Source: Gammaproteobacteria bacterium 45_16_T64
Lineage (GTDB): Bacteria > Pseudomonadota > Gammaproteobacteria > Pseudomonadales > Ketobacteraceae
Direction of reading: 5' to 3'
Length of the DNA stretch: 64,000 nucleotides
NCBI GenBank assembly: GCA_002162955.1
Contig: MABD01000011.1
Location: 85,693 to 149,692, forward strand
Part shown: positions 37,344-48,122 of the stretch, in pieces
How the letters are laid out: each line of letters begins with the position of its first letter
Numbering within the stretch: position 1 is the first letter of the stretch
The notes under the pieces: model-generated
The model's input: only the letters and a program-made list of their open reading frames with translations
Databases searched by the model: none
What the model was told of the DNA's origin: nothing
Translations under genes and position numbers: made by a program

Positions 37344-39115
37344 TGGCGAATATCCGAACCCTAAGTTTTGATGCCGTAATTGTTGGTGGTGGTGGCGCAG
37401 GTATGCGTGCAGCACTTCAGCTAGCGCAATCGGGTCAGAAAATTGCACTAATTACCAAGGTATTTCCTACGCGTTCTCATACTGTTTCTGCTCAAGGCGG
37501 AATCACTTGTGCGATCGCGAGTGACGATCCAAATGATGATTGGCGCTGGCACATGTATGATACCGTGAAAGGCTCCGATTATATCGGTGACCAGGACGCT
37601 ATCGAATATATGTGTAATGTTGGTCCTGAGGTGGTTTATGAGTTAGACCACATGGGGTTGCCATTCTCTCGCACCGAAGAAGGCCGTATTTATCAGCGAC
37701 CTTTTGGTGGGCAGTCTAAAGGCCCAGATAATCCTACCCAGGCAGCTCGAACCTGTGCTGCAGCTGACCGTACTGGTCATGCTCTCCTGCATGCGCTTTA
37801 TCAGCAAAATGTTAAGCATCAGACGACCTTTTTTAATGAATGGTATGCAACGGATTTGGTTAAAAACCAAGACGGCGTAGTAACTGGTGTTATCGCAATT
37901 TGCATGGAAACGGGTGAAAAGGTTTTCTTCAAATCTCGAGCTACTGTGCTGGCTACTGGTGGGTCTGGTCGTATATATCAGTCCACGACTAACGCACTTA
38001 TCAATACCGGTGACGGTGTTGGTATGGCATTGCGTCTAGGCTTACCTGTTCAAGATATGGAAATGTGGCAGTTCCACCCGACCGGTATAGCGGGTGCTGG
38101 AGTCCTTGTGACTGAAGGGTGTCGTGGAGAAGGTGGCTATCTTGTAAATAAAGATGGTGAACGCTTCATGGAGCGCTATGCACCTAATGCTAAAGATCTC
38201 GCGGGGCGTGATGTTGTTGCTCGCTCCATTATGCAAGAGATTTTGGATGGTCGCGGTTGTGGACCTGATGGCGATCACGTATACCTGAAGCTGGATCACC
38301 TGGGACAAGAAGTGTTGCATAGCCGCTTACCTGGTATTTGTGAGTTAGCTATTACTTTTGCTGCATCAGATCCAGTTAAAGTGCCAATCCCTGTAGTGCC
38401 AACATGCCATTATATGATGGGTGGTATACCGACCAATATTCATGGTCAGGCGATTACGCAAGATGCTGCTGGTAACGATAAAATTGTTGACGGACTGTAT
38501 GCTGTTGGTGAGGTGGCTTGTGTGTCTGTCCACGGTGCAAACCGCTTGGGTGGTAACTCATTGTTAGACCTTGTGGTCTTCGGTCGTGCTGCTGGTATGT
38601 TCATCGAAAAGGCGCTTAAACAGGGCGTAGAACATCGTGACACGTCTGAGTCTGATCTAGAGCAGGCTGATAGCCGTTTTGCTCGTTTGGAAGCTTCTAC
38701 CAAAGGTGAAGATGTCGCCACATTGCGCAAGGAATTGCAGAAGACCATGCAGAATAGCTTCGGTGTATTCCGTAAAGGCGACATGATGGCAGAAGGTGTT
38801 GTTAAGCTGGCTGAATTGCGATCTCGCATTGCAGATATCCATTTGACGGATAAGTCAAACGCTTATAACACTGCTCGAATTGAAGCTCTTGAGTTGGAAA
38901 ACCTAATCGAAGTGGCGGAAGCAACGGCGGTTGCGGCAGATGAGCGTAAAGAGAGTCGTGGAGCTCACTCGCGTTATGATTTCCCTGAGCGTGACGATGA
39001 AAACTGGCTTAAGCATTCTTTGTATTCTCCTGAAACAAAGAAAGTGACTAAGCGCGATGTGAATTTTGCGCCTAAGACAGTTGATACTTTCCAACCAAAA
39101 ATTAGAACTTATTAG
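37343..39115 (+). CDS. sdhA: Succinate dehydrogenase flavoprotein subunit
   Basis: This 590-residue FAD subunit of complex II has the FAD fold [20 protein letters not shown], covalent FAD attachment at the His in [11 protein letters not shown], and active-site segments [32 protein letters not shown], and [13 protein letters not shown]. It oxidises succinate to fumarate on the cytoplasmic face. The length and order (sdhCDAB) are standard. Confidence 0.98.
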   Translation: MANIRTLSFDAVIVGGGGAGMRAALQLAQSGQKIALITKVFPTRSHTVSAQGGITCAIASDDPNDDWRWHMYDTVKGSDYIGDQDAIEYMCNVGPEVVYELDHMGLPFSRTEEGRIYQRPFGGQSKGPDNPTQAARTCAAADRTGHALLHALYQQNVKHQTTFFNEWYATDLVKNQDGVVTGVIAICMETGEKVFFKSRATVLATGGSGRIYQSTTNALINTGDGVGMALRLGLPVQDMEMWQFHPTGIAGAGVLVTEGCRGEGGYLVNKDGERFMERYAPNAKDLAGRDVVARSIMQEILDGRGCGPDGDHVYLKLDHLGQEVLHSRLPGICELAITFAASDPVKVPIPVVPTCHYMMGGIPTNIHGQAITQDAAGNDKIVDGLYAVGEVACVSVHGANRLGGNSLLDLVVFGRAAGMFIEKALKQGVEHRDTSESDLEQADSRFARLEASTKGEDVATLRKELQKTMQNSFGVFRKGDMMAEGVVKLAELRSRIADIHLTDKSNAYNTARIEALELENLIEVAEATAVAADERKESRGAHSRYDFPERDDENWLKHSLYSPETKKVTKRDVNFAPKTVDTFQPKIRTY

Positions 39116-39126
39116 GGGGAGCGCAG

Positions 39127-39831
39127 ATGTTAGTTAGTATATATCGGTACAATCCGGATACAGATGCAGAACCTTATATGAAAGATTATGAGATCGATAC
39201 CGGTGGTAAAGATCTGATGGTTCTGGATGTATTAAATCTAGTAAAAGAGCAAGATCCGACGTTGGCGTATCGTCGCTCTTGTCGTGAAGGTGTTTGTGGC
39301 TCTGACGGCATGAACATGAACGGGAAAAACGGTTTGGCGTGTATTACGTCCATTTCCCAGGCGACGAATGGTAAGAAAAAGCTTATCCTGCGACCTTTAC
39401 CCGGGTTGCCAGTGGTTCGTGATGTTGTTGTAGATATGACCATGTTTTACAACCAATACGAAAAAATTAAGCCATACCTTATCAATGAAACAGCGGCTCC
39501 GGCGATTGAACGCCTTCAGACTCCTGAAGAGCGCGAGAAGCTGGATGGCCTGTACGAATGTATCTTATGTGCATGCTGTACAACGTCCTGCCCTTCTTTC
39601 TGGTGGAATCCAGAGAAGTTTATAGGGCCTGCGGGCTTGCTTCAGGCATATCGATTTATTATTGATAGCCGTGATAACGCGACGAGTGAGCGCTTAGCTG
39701 ATTTGGATGATCCATTTAGCTTGTTCCGTTGTCGTGGAATTATGAACTGTGTGAATGTTTGTCCGAAAGGATTGAACCCAACACAGGCAATCGGTCATAT
39801 CCGCTCTATGTTGCTAGATCGTGCAACCTAG
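39127..39831 (+). CDS. sdhB: Succinate dehydrogenase iron-sulfur subunit
   Basis: This 234-residue protein has three cluster-binding regions: SCREGVCGSDGMNMNG (2Fe-2S), CILCACCTTSCPSFWW (4Fe-4S) and CRGIMNCVNVCPKGLNP (3Fe-4S). It wires FAD in SdhA to the quinone site. It begins 11 bp after sdhA with GGGGAGCG as ribosome binding site. Confidence 0.98.
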   Translation: MLVSIYRYNPDTDAEPYMKDYEIDTGGKDLMVLDVLNLVKEQDPTLAYRRSCREGVCGSDGMNMNGKNGLACITSISQATNGKKKLILRPLPGLPVVRDVVVDMTMFYNQYEKIKPYLINETAAPAIERLQTPEEREKLDGLYECILCACCTTSCPSFWWNPEKFIGPAGLLQAYRFIIDSRDNATSERLADLDDPFSLFRCRGIMNCVNVCPKGLNPTQAIGHIRSMLLDRAT

Positions 39832-39875
39832 GCTGGTATAAAAAACGCAAAATCGTTACAATTCAGACATCTACA

Positions 39876-39900
39876 GCGCCTAAGCAAACTGCTTAGGCGC
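39876..39900. other. Perfect 10-bp hairpin after sdhB
   Basis: GCGCCTAAGC-AAACT-GCTTAGGCGC lies 45 bp past the sdhB stop. No T-run follows, so it is probably a 3' stabiliser, processing site or Rho-assisted end rather than an intrinsic terminator. Confidence 0.6.
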
Positions 39901-40155
39901 ATGTGTGGAAAGGCGCTACACTTGATGTTGTGAATGGCAAAACATCGTATTACCACTTGATGTTTTCGTGATTCGCTCGGTCGCTTACAAGGCGATCTGA
40001 AGCTTAGAAATTAAACTTAGGACTCTCGGTAAAACCGAGCTATCTGTTTTCGCTTGCAGGCTTACAAGGCCACAGCGGGCTAATTCCTTGCAGAAGTGTC
40101 TATTGCTGTATGTCAGCGTTGGCAGGTAGAGTTCCTATTACTACGGTGATCTGCA
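39901..40155. promoter_or_regulatory. sucA leader region with a hairpin and an 11-bp direct repeat
   Basis: The sdhB-sucA gap is 324 bp. It also contains a 6-bp hairpin (CTCGGT-AAA-ACCGAG, 40025-40039) and GCTTACAAGGC twice (39983 and 40060). No ORF is convincing. A sucA promoter or a processed leader RNA is likely, but I cannot place a -10/-35 pair. Confidence 0.4.
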
Positions 40156-42993
40156 ATGGAAGACAGTTTGATGTATCGGCAGTGGAGTACGTCCCATTTA
40201 TCAGGGGGCAATGCTGTTTATGTCGAGGAACTTTTTGAGTCCTACCTTAAAGACCCCAACTCCGTCCCTGAAGAGTGGCGAGAGAACTTTGATAAATTAC
40301 CCCGGGTCGACGGTGCTGAGCAGGATATTCCTCATTCTGCTGTTCGTGAGCACTTTATTTTTCTAGCCAAAAATAAAAATCGTGCGCAACCGGTTGCGGT
40401 GAGTAGCGTGAGTACTGAGCATGAGCGCAAGCAAGTGCAGGTATTGCAACTTATCACAGCGTATCGGGTGAGAGGTCATCAAAACGCGGTGTTAGATCCG
40501 TTATCCTTGATGGAAAGGGAAAATGTTCCTGATTTAGAACTTTCTCATCACGGTTTGTCTGCAGCAGATATCGATACTGTTTTCCAAACAGGAAACCTAT
40601 TCATAGGTAAAGACGAGGCAGCCCTTAGTGATATTGTTGATTCACTGAAGAAAACCTATTGTGCGAGCATCGGTGTGGAATACATGCACATCGTGGACAC
40701 CGCTGAGAAGCGCTGGGTTCAGCAACGCATGGAAAGTGTTCGGTCCCGCCCTAATTATAGCAAAGAAGTAAAGACTCATCTTCTCGAGCGCTTAACGGCT
40801 GCTGAGGGTCTTGAAAAAATGCTAGCCACTAAATACCCAGGAACAAAGCGTTTTGGCCTGGAAGGTGGTGATAGTCTTATCCCTTGTATCGACGAACTGA
40901 TCCAGCGCTCAGGTAGTTATGGCGTTAAAGAGATTGTTATCGGTATGGCTCATCGTGGACGCCTAAACGTCTTGGTTAATACCTTGGGCAAGAATCCTGC
41001 TACTTTGTTTGATGAATTTGAAGGTAATCATCAATTCAACACCGTTGGGTCTGGTGATGTTAAGTATCACCAAGGGTTTTCATCTAATGTAATGACACCA
41101 GGTGGAGAAGTTCATTTGGCGTTAGCCTTTAACCCATCCCACTTAGAAATCGTATCCCCAGTTGTGGAAGGTTCTGTGAGAGCCCGTCAGGATCGAAGAG
41201 ACGATGCTAATGGTGATGTTGTTGTTCCCATTCTAATACACGGCGATGCGGCTTTTGCGGGCCAAGGTGTTGTAATGGAGACATTCCAAATGTCACAGAC
41301 CCGAGGTTATAAGACCGGCGGCACTGTGCATTTGATTGTTAACAATCAGGTTGGTTTTACCACGAGTAACCCTGAAGATTCTCGATCCACTGAGTACTGC
41401 ACCGATATTGCTAAAATGGTTCAGGCACCCATTTTCCATGTTAATGGTGATGATCCAGAAGCTGTGCTTTTTGTTACGCAAATGGCAATTGATTTTAGGA
41501 CTCAGTTCAAGAAGGACGTGGTAATAGATATCATTTGTTATCGAAGCCGAGGCCATAATGAGGCTGATGAACCTTCAATAACGCAACCGATGATGTACCA
41601 GGTTATTCGCAAGAAGAAAGCTCCCCGTCAACTCTATGCAACACAATTGGTAGACGAAGGTATTTTGACTGCCACGGAAACTGATCAGTTTGTTGAAGAG
41701 TATCGTAATGCTCTTGATAATGGTCAGCATGTGGCAAAGAGCTTGGTGAAGGAACCTACTAAAGAGCTGTTTGTTGATTGGTCACCTTATTTAGGTCACG
41801 ATTATGATTCCATGTTTGATACCAGCGTGGATTATAAAAAACTGCAAGAGTTAGCTCAGCGACTAACCGATGTCCCAGAAGGTTTCGTGGTTCAGCGACA
41901 AGTCAATAAGATCATTGAAGACCGAGATAAAATGTCTGCTGGTGCATTAATGGTTGATTGGGGTTTTGCAGAGAACCTTGCGTATGCGACGTTACTTGAT
42001 GCGAAATTTCCGGTACGGATAACAGGTCAAGACGTTGGCCGCGGCACGTTTTCTCATCGACACGCAGTGTTCCATAACCAAAAAGAAGAGGGTGTACATA
42101 TCCCTTTGCAATCCATCGCAGATGAAGACACTGCGATGGAAATATTCGATTCTTTGCTCTCCGAAGAGGCTGTTTTAGGATTTGAATATGGGTATGCTAC
42201 GACGTCACCGGAAGGTTTGGTGGTTTGGGAAGCCCAGTTTGGTGATTTTGCTAACGGTGCTCAGGTTGTTATTGATCAATTCATATCATCCGGTGAGCAT
42301 AAGTGGATGCGTCTGTGTGGGCTTACTATGTTGTTGCCTCATGGGTATGAAGGTCAGGGTCCAGAGCATTCATCTGCAAGGTTAGAGCGTTATTTGCAGT
42401 TGTGTGCAGAGCATAATATGCAAGTATGTGTACCAACCACGCCTGCACAAGTATTCCATATGTTGCGCAGACAGGCAGTTCGACCACTAAGAAAGCCTCT
42501 TATCGTGATGTCGCCAAAGAGTCTTTTGCGTCATAAATCAGCAAAATCTACCCTTGATGAATTGGCAAATGGGCATTTCCAAACGGTCATAGCCGATGCG
42601 ACCGAACAAAAAGATGAAGACATTCGTCGGGTTGTTATGTGTAGCGGGAAGGTCTATTACGATTTGACGGACTACCAAGGGCGTAACGAAAACAAAGACA
42701 CTGTACTCGTTCGTATTGAGCAGTTGTATCCATTCCCAGAAAATGAATTGGAAACAGTTTTTGCTAAGTATCCGAATTTGGAAACGGTTGTTTGGTGTCA
42801 AGAAGAGCCAATGAATCAAGGAGCTTGGTACTGTAGTCAGCACCATATGCGTCACGTGATTCACCGAGTTAATGCTTCTTTATACCTGCATTATGCAGGG
42901 CGAGATGCTTCAGCTGCTCCTGCGGCAGGTTATATGTCTGTTCACATTGAAGAGCAGACCAAGCTTGTCAACGATGCGTTTACCATTAGTTAA
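40156..42993 (+). CDS. sucA: 2-oxoglutarate dehydrogenase E1 component
   Basis: This 945-residue thiamine-diphosphate enzyme decarboxylates 2-oxoglutarate and succinylates the E2 lipoyl group. It has the N-terminal E2-binding segment (GGNAVYVEELFESYLKDPNSVPEEW), the substrate histidine region GMAHRGRLNVLVN, the ThDP motif GDAAFAGQGVVMET to NNQVGFTT, and the C-terminal transketolase-like half (GQDVGRGTFSHRHAVFHNQ; LPHGYEGQGPEHSSARLERYLQL). The length matches the family (about 930-945). The ribosome binding site is weak (CGGTGAT). Confidence 0.98.
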   Translation: MEDSLMYRQWSTSHLSGGNAVYVEELFESYLKDPNSVPEEWRENFDKLPRVDGAEQDIPHSAVREHFIFLAKNKNRAQPVAVSSVSTEHERKQVQVLQLITAYRVRGHQNAVLDPLSLMERENVPDLELSHHGLSAADIDTVFQTGNLFIGKDEAALSDIVDSLKKTYCASIGVEYMHIVDTAEKRWVQQRMESVRSRPNYSKEVKTHLLERLTAAEGLEKMLATKYPGTKRFGLEGGDSLIPCIDELIQRSGSYGVKEIVIGMAHRGRLNVLVNTLGKNPATLFDEFEGNHQFNTVGSGDVKYHQGFSSNVMTPGGEVHLALAFNPSHLEIVSPVVEGSVRARQDRRDDANGDVVVPILIHGDAAFAGQGVVMETFQMSQTRGYKTGGTVHLIVNNQVGFTTSNPEDSRSTEYCTDIAKMVQAPIFHVNGDDPEAVLFVTQMAIDFRTQFKKDVVIDIICYRSRGHNEADEPSITQPMMYQVIRKKKAPRQLYATQLVDEGILTATETDQFVEEYRNALDNGQHVAKSLVKEPTKELFVDWSPYLGHDYDSMFDTSVDYKKLQELAQRLTDVPEGFVVQRQVNKIIEDRDKMSAGALMVDWGFAENLAYATLLDAKFPVRITGQDVGRGTFSHRHAVFHNQKEEGVHIPLQSIADEDTAMEIFDSLLSEEAVLGFEYGYATTSPEGLVVWEAQFGDFANGAQVVIDQFISSGEHKWMRLCGLTMLLPHGYEGQGPEHSSARLERYLQLCAEHNMQVCVPTTPAQVFHMLRRQAVRPLRKPLIVMSPKSLLRHKSAKSTLDELANGHFQTVIADATEQKDEDIRRVVMCSGKVYYDLTDYQGRNENKDTVLVRIEQLYPFPENELETVFAKYPNLETVVWCQEEPMNQGAWYCSQHHMRHVIHRVNASLYLHYAGRDASAAPAAGYMSVHIEEQTKLVNDAFTIS

Positions 42994-43035
42994 GATTTTT
43001 AAGATCTAATAAGTGTAGAGAGATAAGGAATTACA

Positions 43036-44262
43036 ATGGCCACACAGATAAAAGCCCCTCAATTCCCTGAAGCCGTTGCTGACGGTACCGTAGCCACTTG
43101 GCATAAGCAGCCTGGCGAAGCCGTTGCACGAGACGAGCTACTGGTTGATATTGAAACGGATAAGATTGTATTAGAAATAGTTGCACCTGCGGATGGCGTA
43201 CTTAAAGAGATTATTAAAGGCGAAGGCGAAGTTATTGATAGCCAAGAGCTGATCGCGATATTCGAGGAAGGCGCGTCTGCGTCAGCAGCTCCTGCTGCAC
43301 CTGCTGTTGAAGCTGCTGCCGAAGAGTCTACAGGCGAGAAGATCGAAGATAACTGGGGACCGGCGGTAAGAAAGCTGATTTCCGAGAACAATATTGACCC
43401 TAGCAAAATAACTGGCACGGGCAAGGGCGGTCGCATCATTAAAGAAGATGTGGTGAAGTTTATGAAAGGCGCTAGTGCTGCGCCAACTGCTGCAGCACCT
43501 GCGGCTGTTGTGTCTGAGCCAAAAGCGTTACCAGGTGGTGCGGTTAACTATGACGTTGGTGATCGTGAAGAGCGCCGCGTTCCGATGACCCGTTTACGAA
43601 AGCGAGTGGCTGAACGACTTGTTGAAGCCCAGCAAACGGCAGCTATGTTAACGACCTTTAATGAAGTTAACATGAAGCCTGTGATGGATATGCGTAAGAA
43701 CTATAAAGATCAGTTCGAAAAAGCGCATGGCGTTCGACTTGGTTTTATGTCTTTTTTCATTAAAGCAGCAGTTGAAGCGTTAAAGAAATATCCATCGGTA
43801 AATGCTTCGATTGATGGCACTGATATTGTCTATCACGGCTACTACGACATTGGTGTTGCGGTTTCTTCTAATCGCGGACTTGTTGTTCCTGTATTGAAAG
43901 ACACGGATAAGAAAAATTTCGCTGAAGTCGAAGGGCAAATCGTTGAGTACGGCAACAAAGCTCAAGCGGGTAAATTGTCGTTAGAGGAAATGACTGGCGG
44001 AACGTTCACTATTTCTAACGGAGGTGTTTTTGGGTCATTGATTTCAACTCCTATCTTGAATCCACCGCAGACCGCGATTTTGGGGATGCACAAGATTCAA
44101 GAGAGACCAATGGCGGTGAATGGCGAAGTAGTAATCTTGCCTATGATGTATCTCGCATTATCTTACGATCACAGAATGATCGATGGAAAAGAAGCGGTTC
44201 AATTCTTGGTGACGATTAAAGACTTACTGGAAGATCCAGCAAGACTCTTGTTGGACATCTAG
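43036..44262 (+). CDS. sucB: Dihydrolipoamide succinyltransferase (E2)
   Basis: This 408-residue protein has one N-terminal lipoyl domain (lipoyl lysine in [10 protein letters not shown]), an Ala/Pro linker, a peripheral-subunit-binding domain ([27 protein letters not shown]), a second Ala-rich linker and the catalytic domain ending in [16 protein letters not shown] (His and Asp). It transfers succinyl to CoA at the core of the complex. It follows sucA by 42 bp with AAGGAA before the ATG. Confidence 0.98.
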   Translation: MATQIKAPQFPEAVADGTVATWHKQPGEAVARDELLVDIETDKIVLEIVAPADGVLKEIIKGEGEVIDSQELIAIFEEGASASAAPAAPAVEAAAEESTGEKIEDNWGPAVRKLISENNIDPSKITGTGKGGRIIKEDVVKFMKGASAAPTAAAPAAVVSEPKALPGGAVNYDVGDREERRVPMTRLRKRVAERLVEAQQTAAMLTTFNEVNMKPVMDMRKNYKDQFEKAHGVRLGFMSFFIKAAVEALKKYPSVNASIDGTDIVYHGYYDIGVAVSSNRGLVVPVLKDTDKKNFAEVEGQIVEYGNKAQAGKLSLEEMTGGTFTISNGGVFGSLISTPILNPPQTAILGMHKIQERPMAVNGEVVILPMMYLALSYDHRMIDGKEAVQFLVTIKDLLEDPARLLLDI

Positions 44263-44302
44263 TTTGCGTCTTTAACATTCATTTAGATTAAGTACTCATT
44301 AG

Positions 44303-45751
<1,449 letters not shown>

Positions 45752-45755
45752 TATG

Positions 45756-45784
45756 AAGCTTTGTAAGAAAGTCTTACAAAGCTT
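45756..45784. terminator. 13-bp perfect hairpin after lpd
   Basis: AAGCTTTGTAAGA, AAG loop, TCTTACAAAGCTT, then TTGAC. The stem is long but AT-rich and the T-run is short, so termination is probably partial. A perfect -35 hexamer TTGACA (45785-45790) abuts the hairpin, though no good -10 follows at 17 bases. Confidence 0.6.
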
Positions 45785-46029
45785 TTGACAAAAAACGCTT
45801 GCTGACTGTTCAGTTTTTGTCTTGGGTGGTGCACTATTGCGCGCAGCAATAACAACACTCCAGATCAAAACGTTTCTACTGAATGAATCATTATTTAGTA
45901 GAACAGATTGTATCGGTTTTTACTTCGTTGTTTGAATTGATATTCGTAACTGATATTCACAACAGAAGTACCTTTGCAAAAGCATGTATCGGGCGGAAAT
46001 TCTGCCCTTTAAAAATAAACGGTGATGAA

Positions 46030-47196
46030 ATGAACTTACACGAGTATCAAGCAAAGCAGTTGTTTGCCCAGTACGGTTTACCCGTATCTGAAGGCGTGGC
46101 TGCTAAAACGCCTAAAGAAGCTGCAGACGCTGCAGATACCATTGGCGGAGACAAGTGGGTTGTTAAAGCTCAAGTCCACGCAGGCGGACGAGGAAAGGCT
46201 GGCGGTGTTAAGCTAGTAAGCTCCAAAGATGAAATTATGGAATTTGCCAAAGCTCAGTTAGGCACAAATCTTGTGACTTACCAAACTGACGCAAAAGGCC
46301 AGCCAGTTAACATTATTCTCGTTGAGACCTGTACTGATATCGCTCAAGAGCTTTACTTGGGTGCTGTGGTTGATCGTGCAAGTCGTCGTGTAATTTTTAT
46401 GGCATCGACTGAAGGTGGCGTAGAGATTGAGAAGGTTGCAGAAGAGACTCCAGAGAAGATTTTGAAAGCAGAAATCGATCCTTTGGTTGGTGCTCAGCCT
46501 TATCAAGCGCGCGCACTAGCGTACAAGCTTGGTTTAAACCCAACTCAAGTTAAGCAATTTACCAAGATCTTCTTAGGTCTTGCTAAAATGTTTGAAGACA
46601 AGGATTTCGCACTACTTGAAATCAACCCTCTTGTTATCACCGACGAAGGCAACCTTCATTGCCTAGACGGAAAGATTGGTATTGATGGAAGTGCTGTACT
46701 TCGTCATGCAGATCTCCAAGACATGTATGACCCAACTCAAGAAGACGAGCGTGAGCGTAAGGCTGCTGAGTGGGATTTGAACTATGTTGCTTTAGAAGGA
46801 AACATAGGTTGTATGGTAAACGGTGCCGGACTTGCAATGGCAACGATGGATATCATTCAGCTTAAAGGTGGCAAGCCAGCTAACTTCTTAGATGTAGGTG
46901 GCGGTGCGACTAAAGAGCGAGTTATCGAAGCGTTTAAAATCATTTTGTCTGATGAAAGCGTAGAAGCGGTTCTTGTTAACATCTTCGGCGGTATTGTACG
47001 TTGTGACCTTATCGCAGAAGGTATCATCGGCGCAGTTGAAGAAGTGGGTGTTAAAGTGCCTGTTGTTGTTCGCCTAGAAGGTAACAATGCAGAGCTTGGC
47101 GCTGAAGTTCTTCGGAAAAGTGGCCTAAACATTATTGCAGCAGACGGTTTTAACGACGCTGCTGAAAAAGTTGTAGCATCAGTAGGGGGTGCATAA
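46030..47196 (+). CDS. sucC: Succinyl-CoA synthetase beta subunit
   Basis: The ATG at 46030 ([23 protein letters not shown]) gives 388 residues, the normal length. The open frame extends upstream to 45883 but that part has no homology and no ribosome binding site. An ATP-grasp domain ([23 protein letters not shown]) and the CoA-binding/ligase part ([32 protein letters not shown]) are visible. With SucD it makes ATP or GTP from succinyl-CoA. Confidence 0.97.
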   Translation: MNLHEYQAKQLFAQYGLPVSEGVAAKTPKEAADAADTIGGDKWVVKAQVHAGGRGKAGGVKLVSSKDEIMEFAKAQLGTNLVTYQTDAKGQPVNIILVETCTDIAQELYLGAVVDRASRRVIFMASTEGGVEIEKVAEETPEKILKAEIDPLVGAQPYQARALAYKLGLNPTQVKQFTKIFLGLAKMFEDKDFALLEINPLVITDEGNLHCLDGKIGIDGSAVLRHADLQDMYDPTQEDERERKAAEWDLNYVALEGNIGCMVNGAGLAMATMDIIQLKGGKPANFLDVGGGATKERVIEAFKIILSDESVEAVLVNIFGGIVRCDLIAEGIIGAVEEVGVKVPVVVRLEGNNAELGAEVLRKSGLNIIAADGFNDAAEKVVASVGGA

Positions 47197-47197
47197 A

Positions 47198-48070
47198 ATG
47201 AGCGTCCTAATTAATAAAGATACAAAAGTAATTTGCCAGGGATTCACTGGTGCTCAAGGTACACTTCATAGCGAACAAGCTATCGAATACGGTACGAAGA
47301 TGGTTGGTGGTGTTACACCGGGTAAAGGTGGTACAACTCACCTAGGTTTACCTGTGTTTGATACTGTTGCTGATGCAGTAGAAGCGACAGGTGCCGATGC
47401 AACTGTTATCTACGTGCCTGCGCCATTTTGTAAAGACTCAATCATCGAAGCTGCTGATGCAGGAATCCCGTTGATTGTTTGTATTACAGAAGGTATTCCA
47501 GCGCTAGATATGCTTTATGTTAAAGAATATGTAGTACGCAAGGGTGTTCGTTTAATCGGACCAAACTGCCCTGGAATTATCACTCCTGGAGAGTGTAAGA
47601 TCGGAATCATGCCTGGACACATTCACCAGGTAGGTAAAGTTGGTATCGTATCTCGTTCTGGTACGTTGACCTATGAAGCCGTTCACCAAACAACTGCTCT
47701 TGGCTTCGGTCAAAGTACTTGTATCGGTATCGGTGGCGATCCTATCCCAGGTACTACGTTTATTGATGCGTTGGAATTGTTCCAAAATGATCCACAAACT
47801 GAAGCAATCATTATGGTTGGTGAAATTGGTGGAACTGCAGAAGATGAAGCGGCTGAATACATCAAAGCGAACGTGACCAAGCCTGTTGTTTCTTACATTG
47901 CTGGAGTTACTGCTCCTGAAGGTAAGCGTATGGGCCATGCTGGCGCTATTGTTGCTGGCGGTAAAGGTACTGCTGCAGAGAAGTTTGCTGCATTAGAAGC
48001 TGCAGGCGTGAAGACTGTTGCTAACCCATCTGAGATGGGTAAAGCTCTTAAGGAACTTACTGGTTGGTAA
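47198..48070 (+). CDS. sucD: Succinyl-CoA synthetase alpha subunit
   Basis: The ATG at 47198 gives 290 residues (E. coli 289). It has the CoA-binding start [26 protein letters not shown] and GGVTPGKGG, the [20 protein letters not shown] segment and the phosphorylated histidine in [18 protein letters not shown]. The start lies one base after the sucC stop, so the two subunits are translationally coupled. Confidence 0.98.
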   Translation: MSVLINKDTKVICQGFTGAQGTLHSEQAIEYGTKMVGGVTPGKGGTTHLGLPVFDTVADAVEATGADATVIYVPAPFCKDSIIEAADAGIPLIVCITEGIPALDMLYVKEYVVRKGVRLIGPNCPGIITPGECKIGIMPGHIHQVGKVGIVSRSGTLTYEAVHQTTALGFGQSTCIGIGGDPIPGTTFIDALELFQNDPQTEAIIMVGEIGGTAEDEAAEYIKANVTKPVVSYIAGVTAPEGKRMGHAGAIVAGGKGTAAEKFAALEAAGVKTVANPSEMGKALKELTGW

Positions 48071-48084
48071 GTCTTTAAGGTCTT

Positions 48085-48122
48085 AAAAAAGGCGCGGCAA
48101 ATTCATTTGTTGCGCCTTTTTT
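48085..48122. terminator. Rho-independent terminator after sucD
   Basis: An A-run, then AGGCGC GGCAAA, TTCA loop, TTTGTT GCGCCT and a T-run form a 12-bp stem with two G-T pairs. It lies 14 bp past the sucD stop and overlaps the end of the convergent GGDEF-EAL gene, so it can serve both. Confidence 0.9.

Noticed and set aside
45883..46029. 49-residue N-terminal extension of sucC
   Set aside because: The extension has no homology to SucC, no ribosome binding site, and crosses the leader hairpin. ATG 46030 gives the exact family length.
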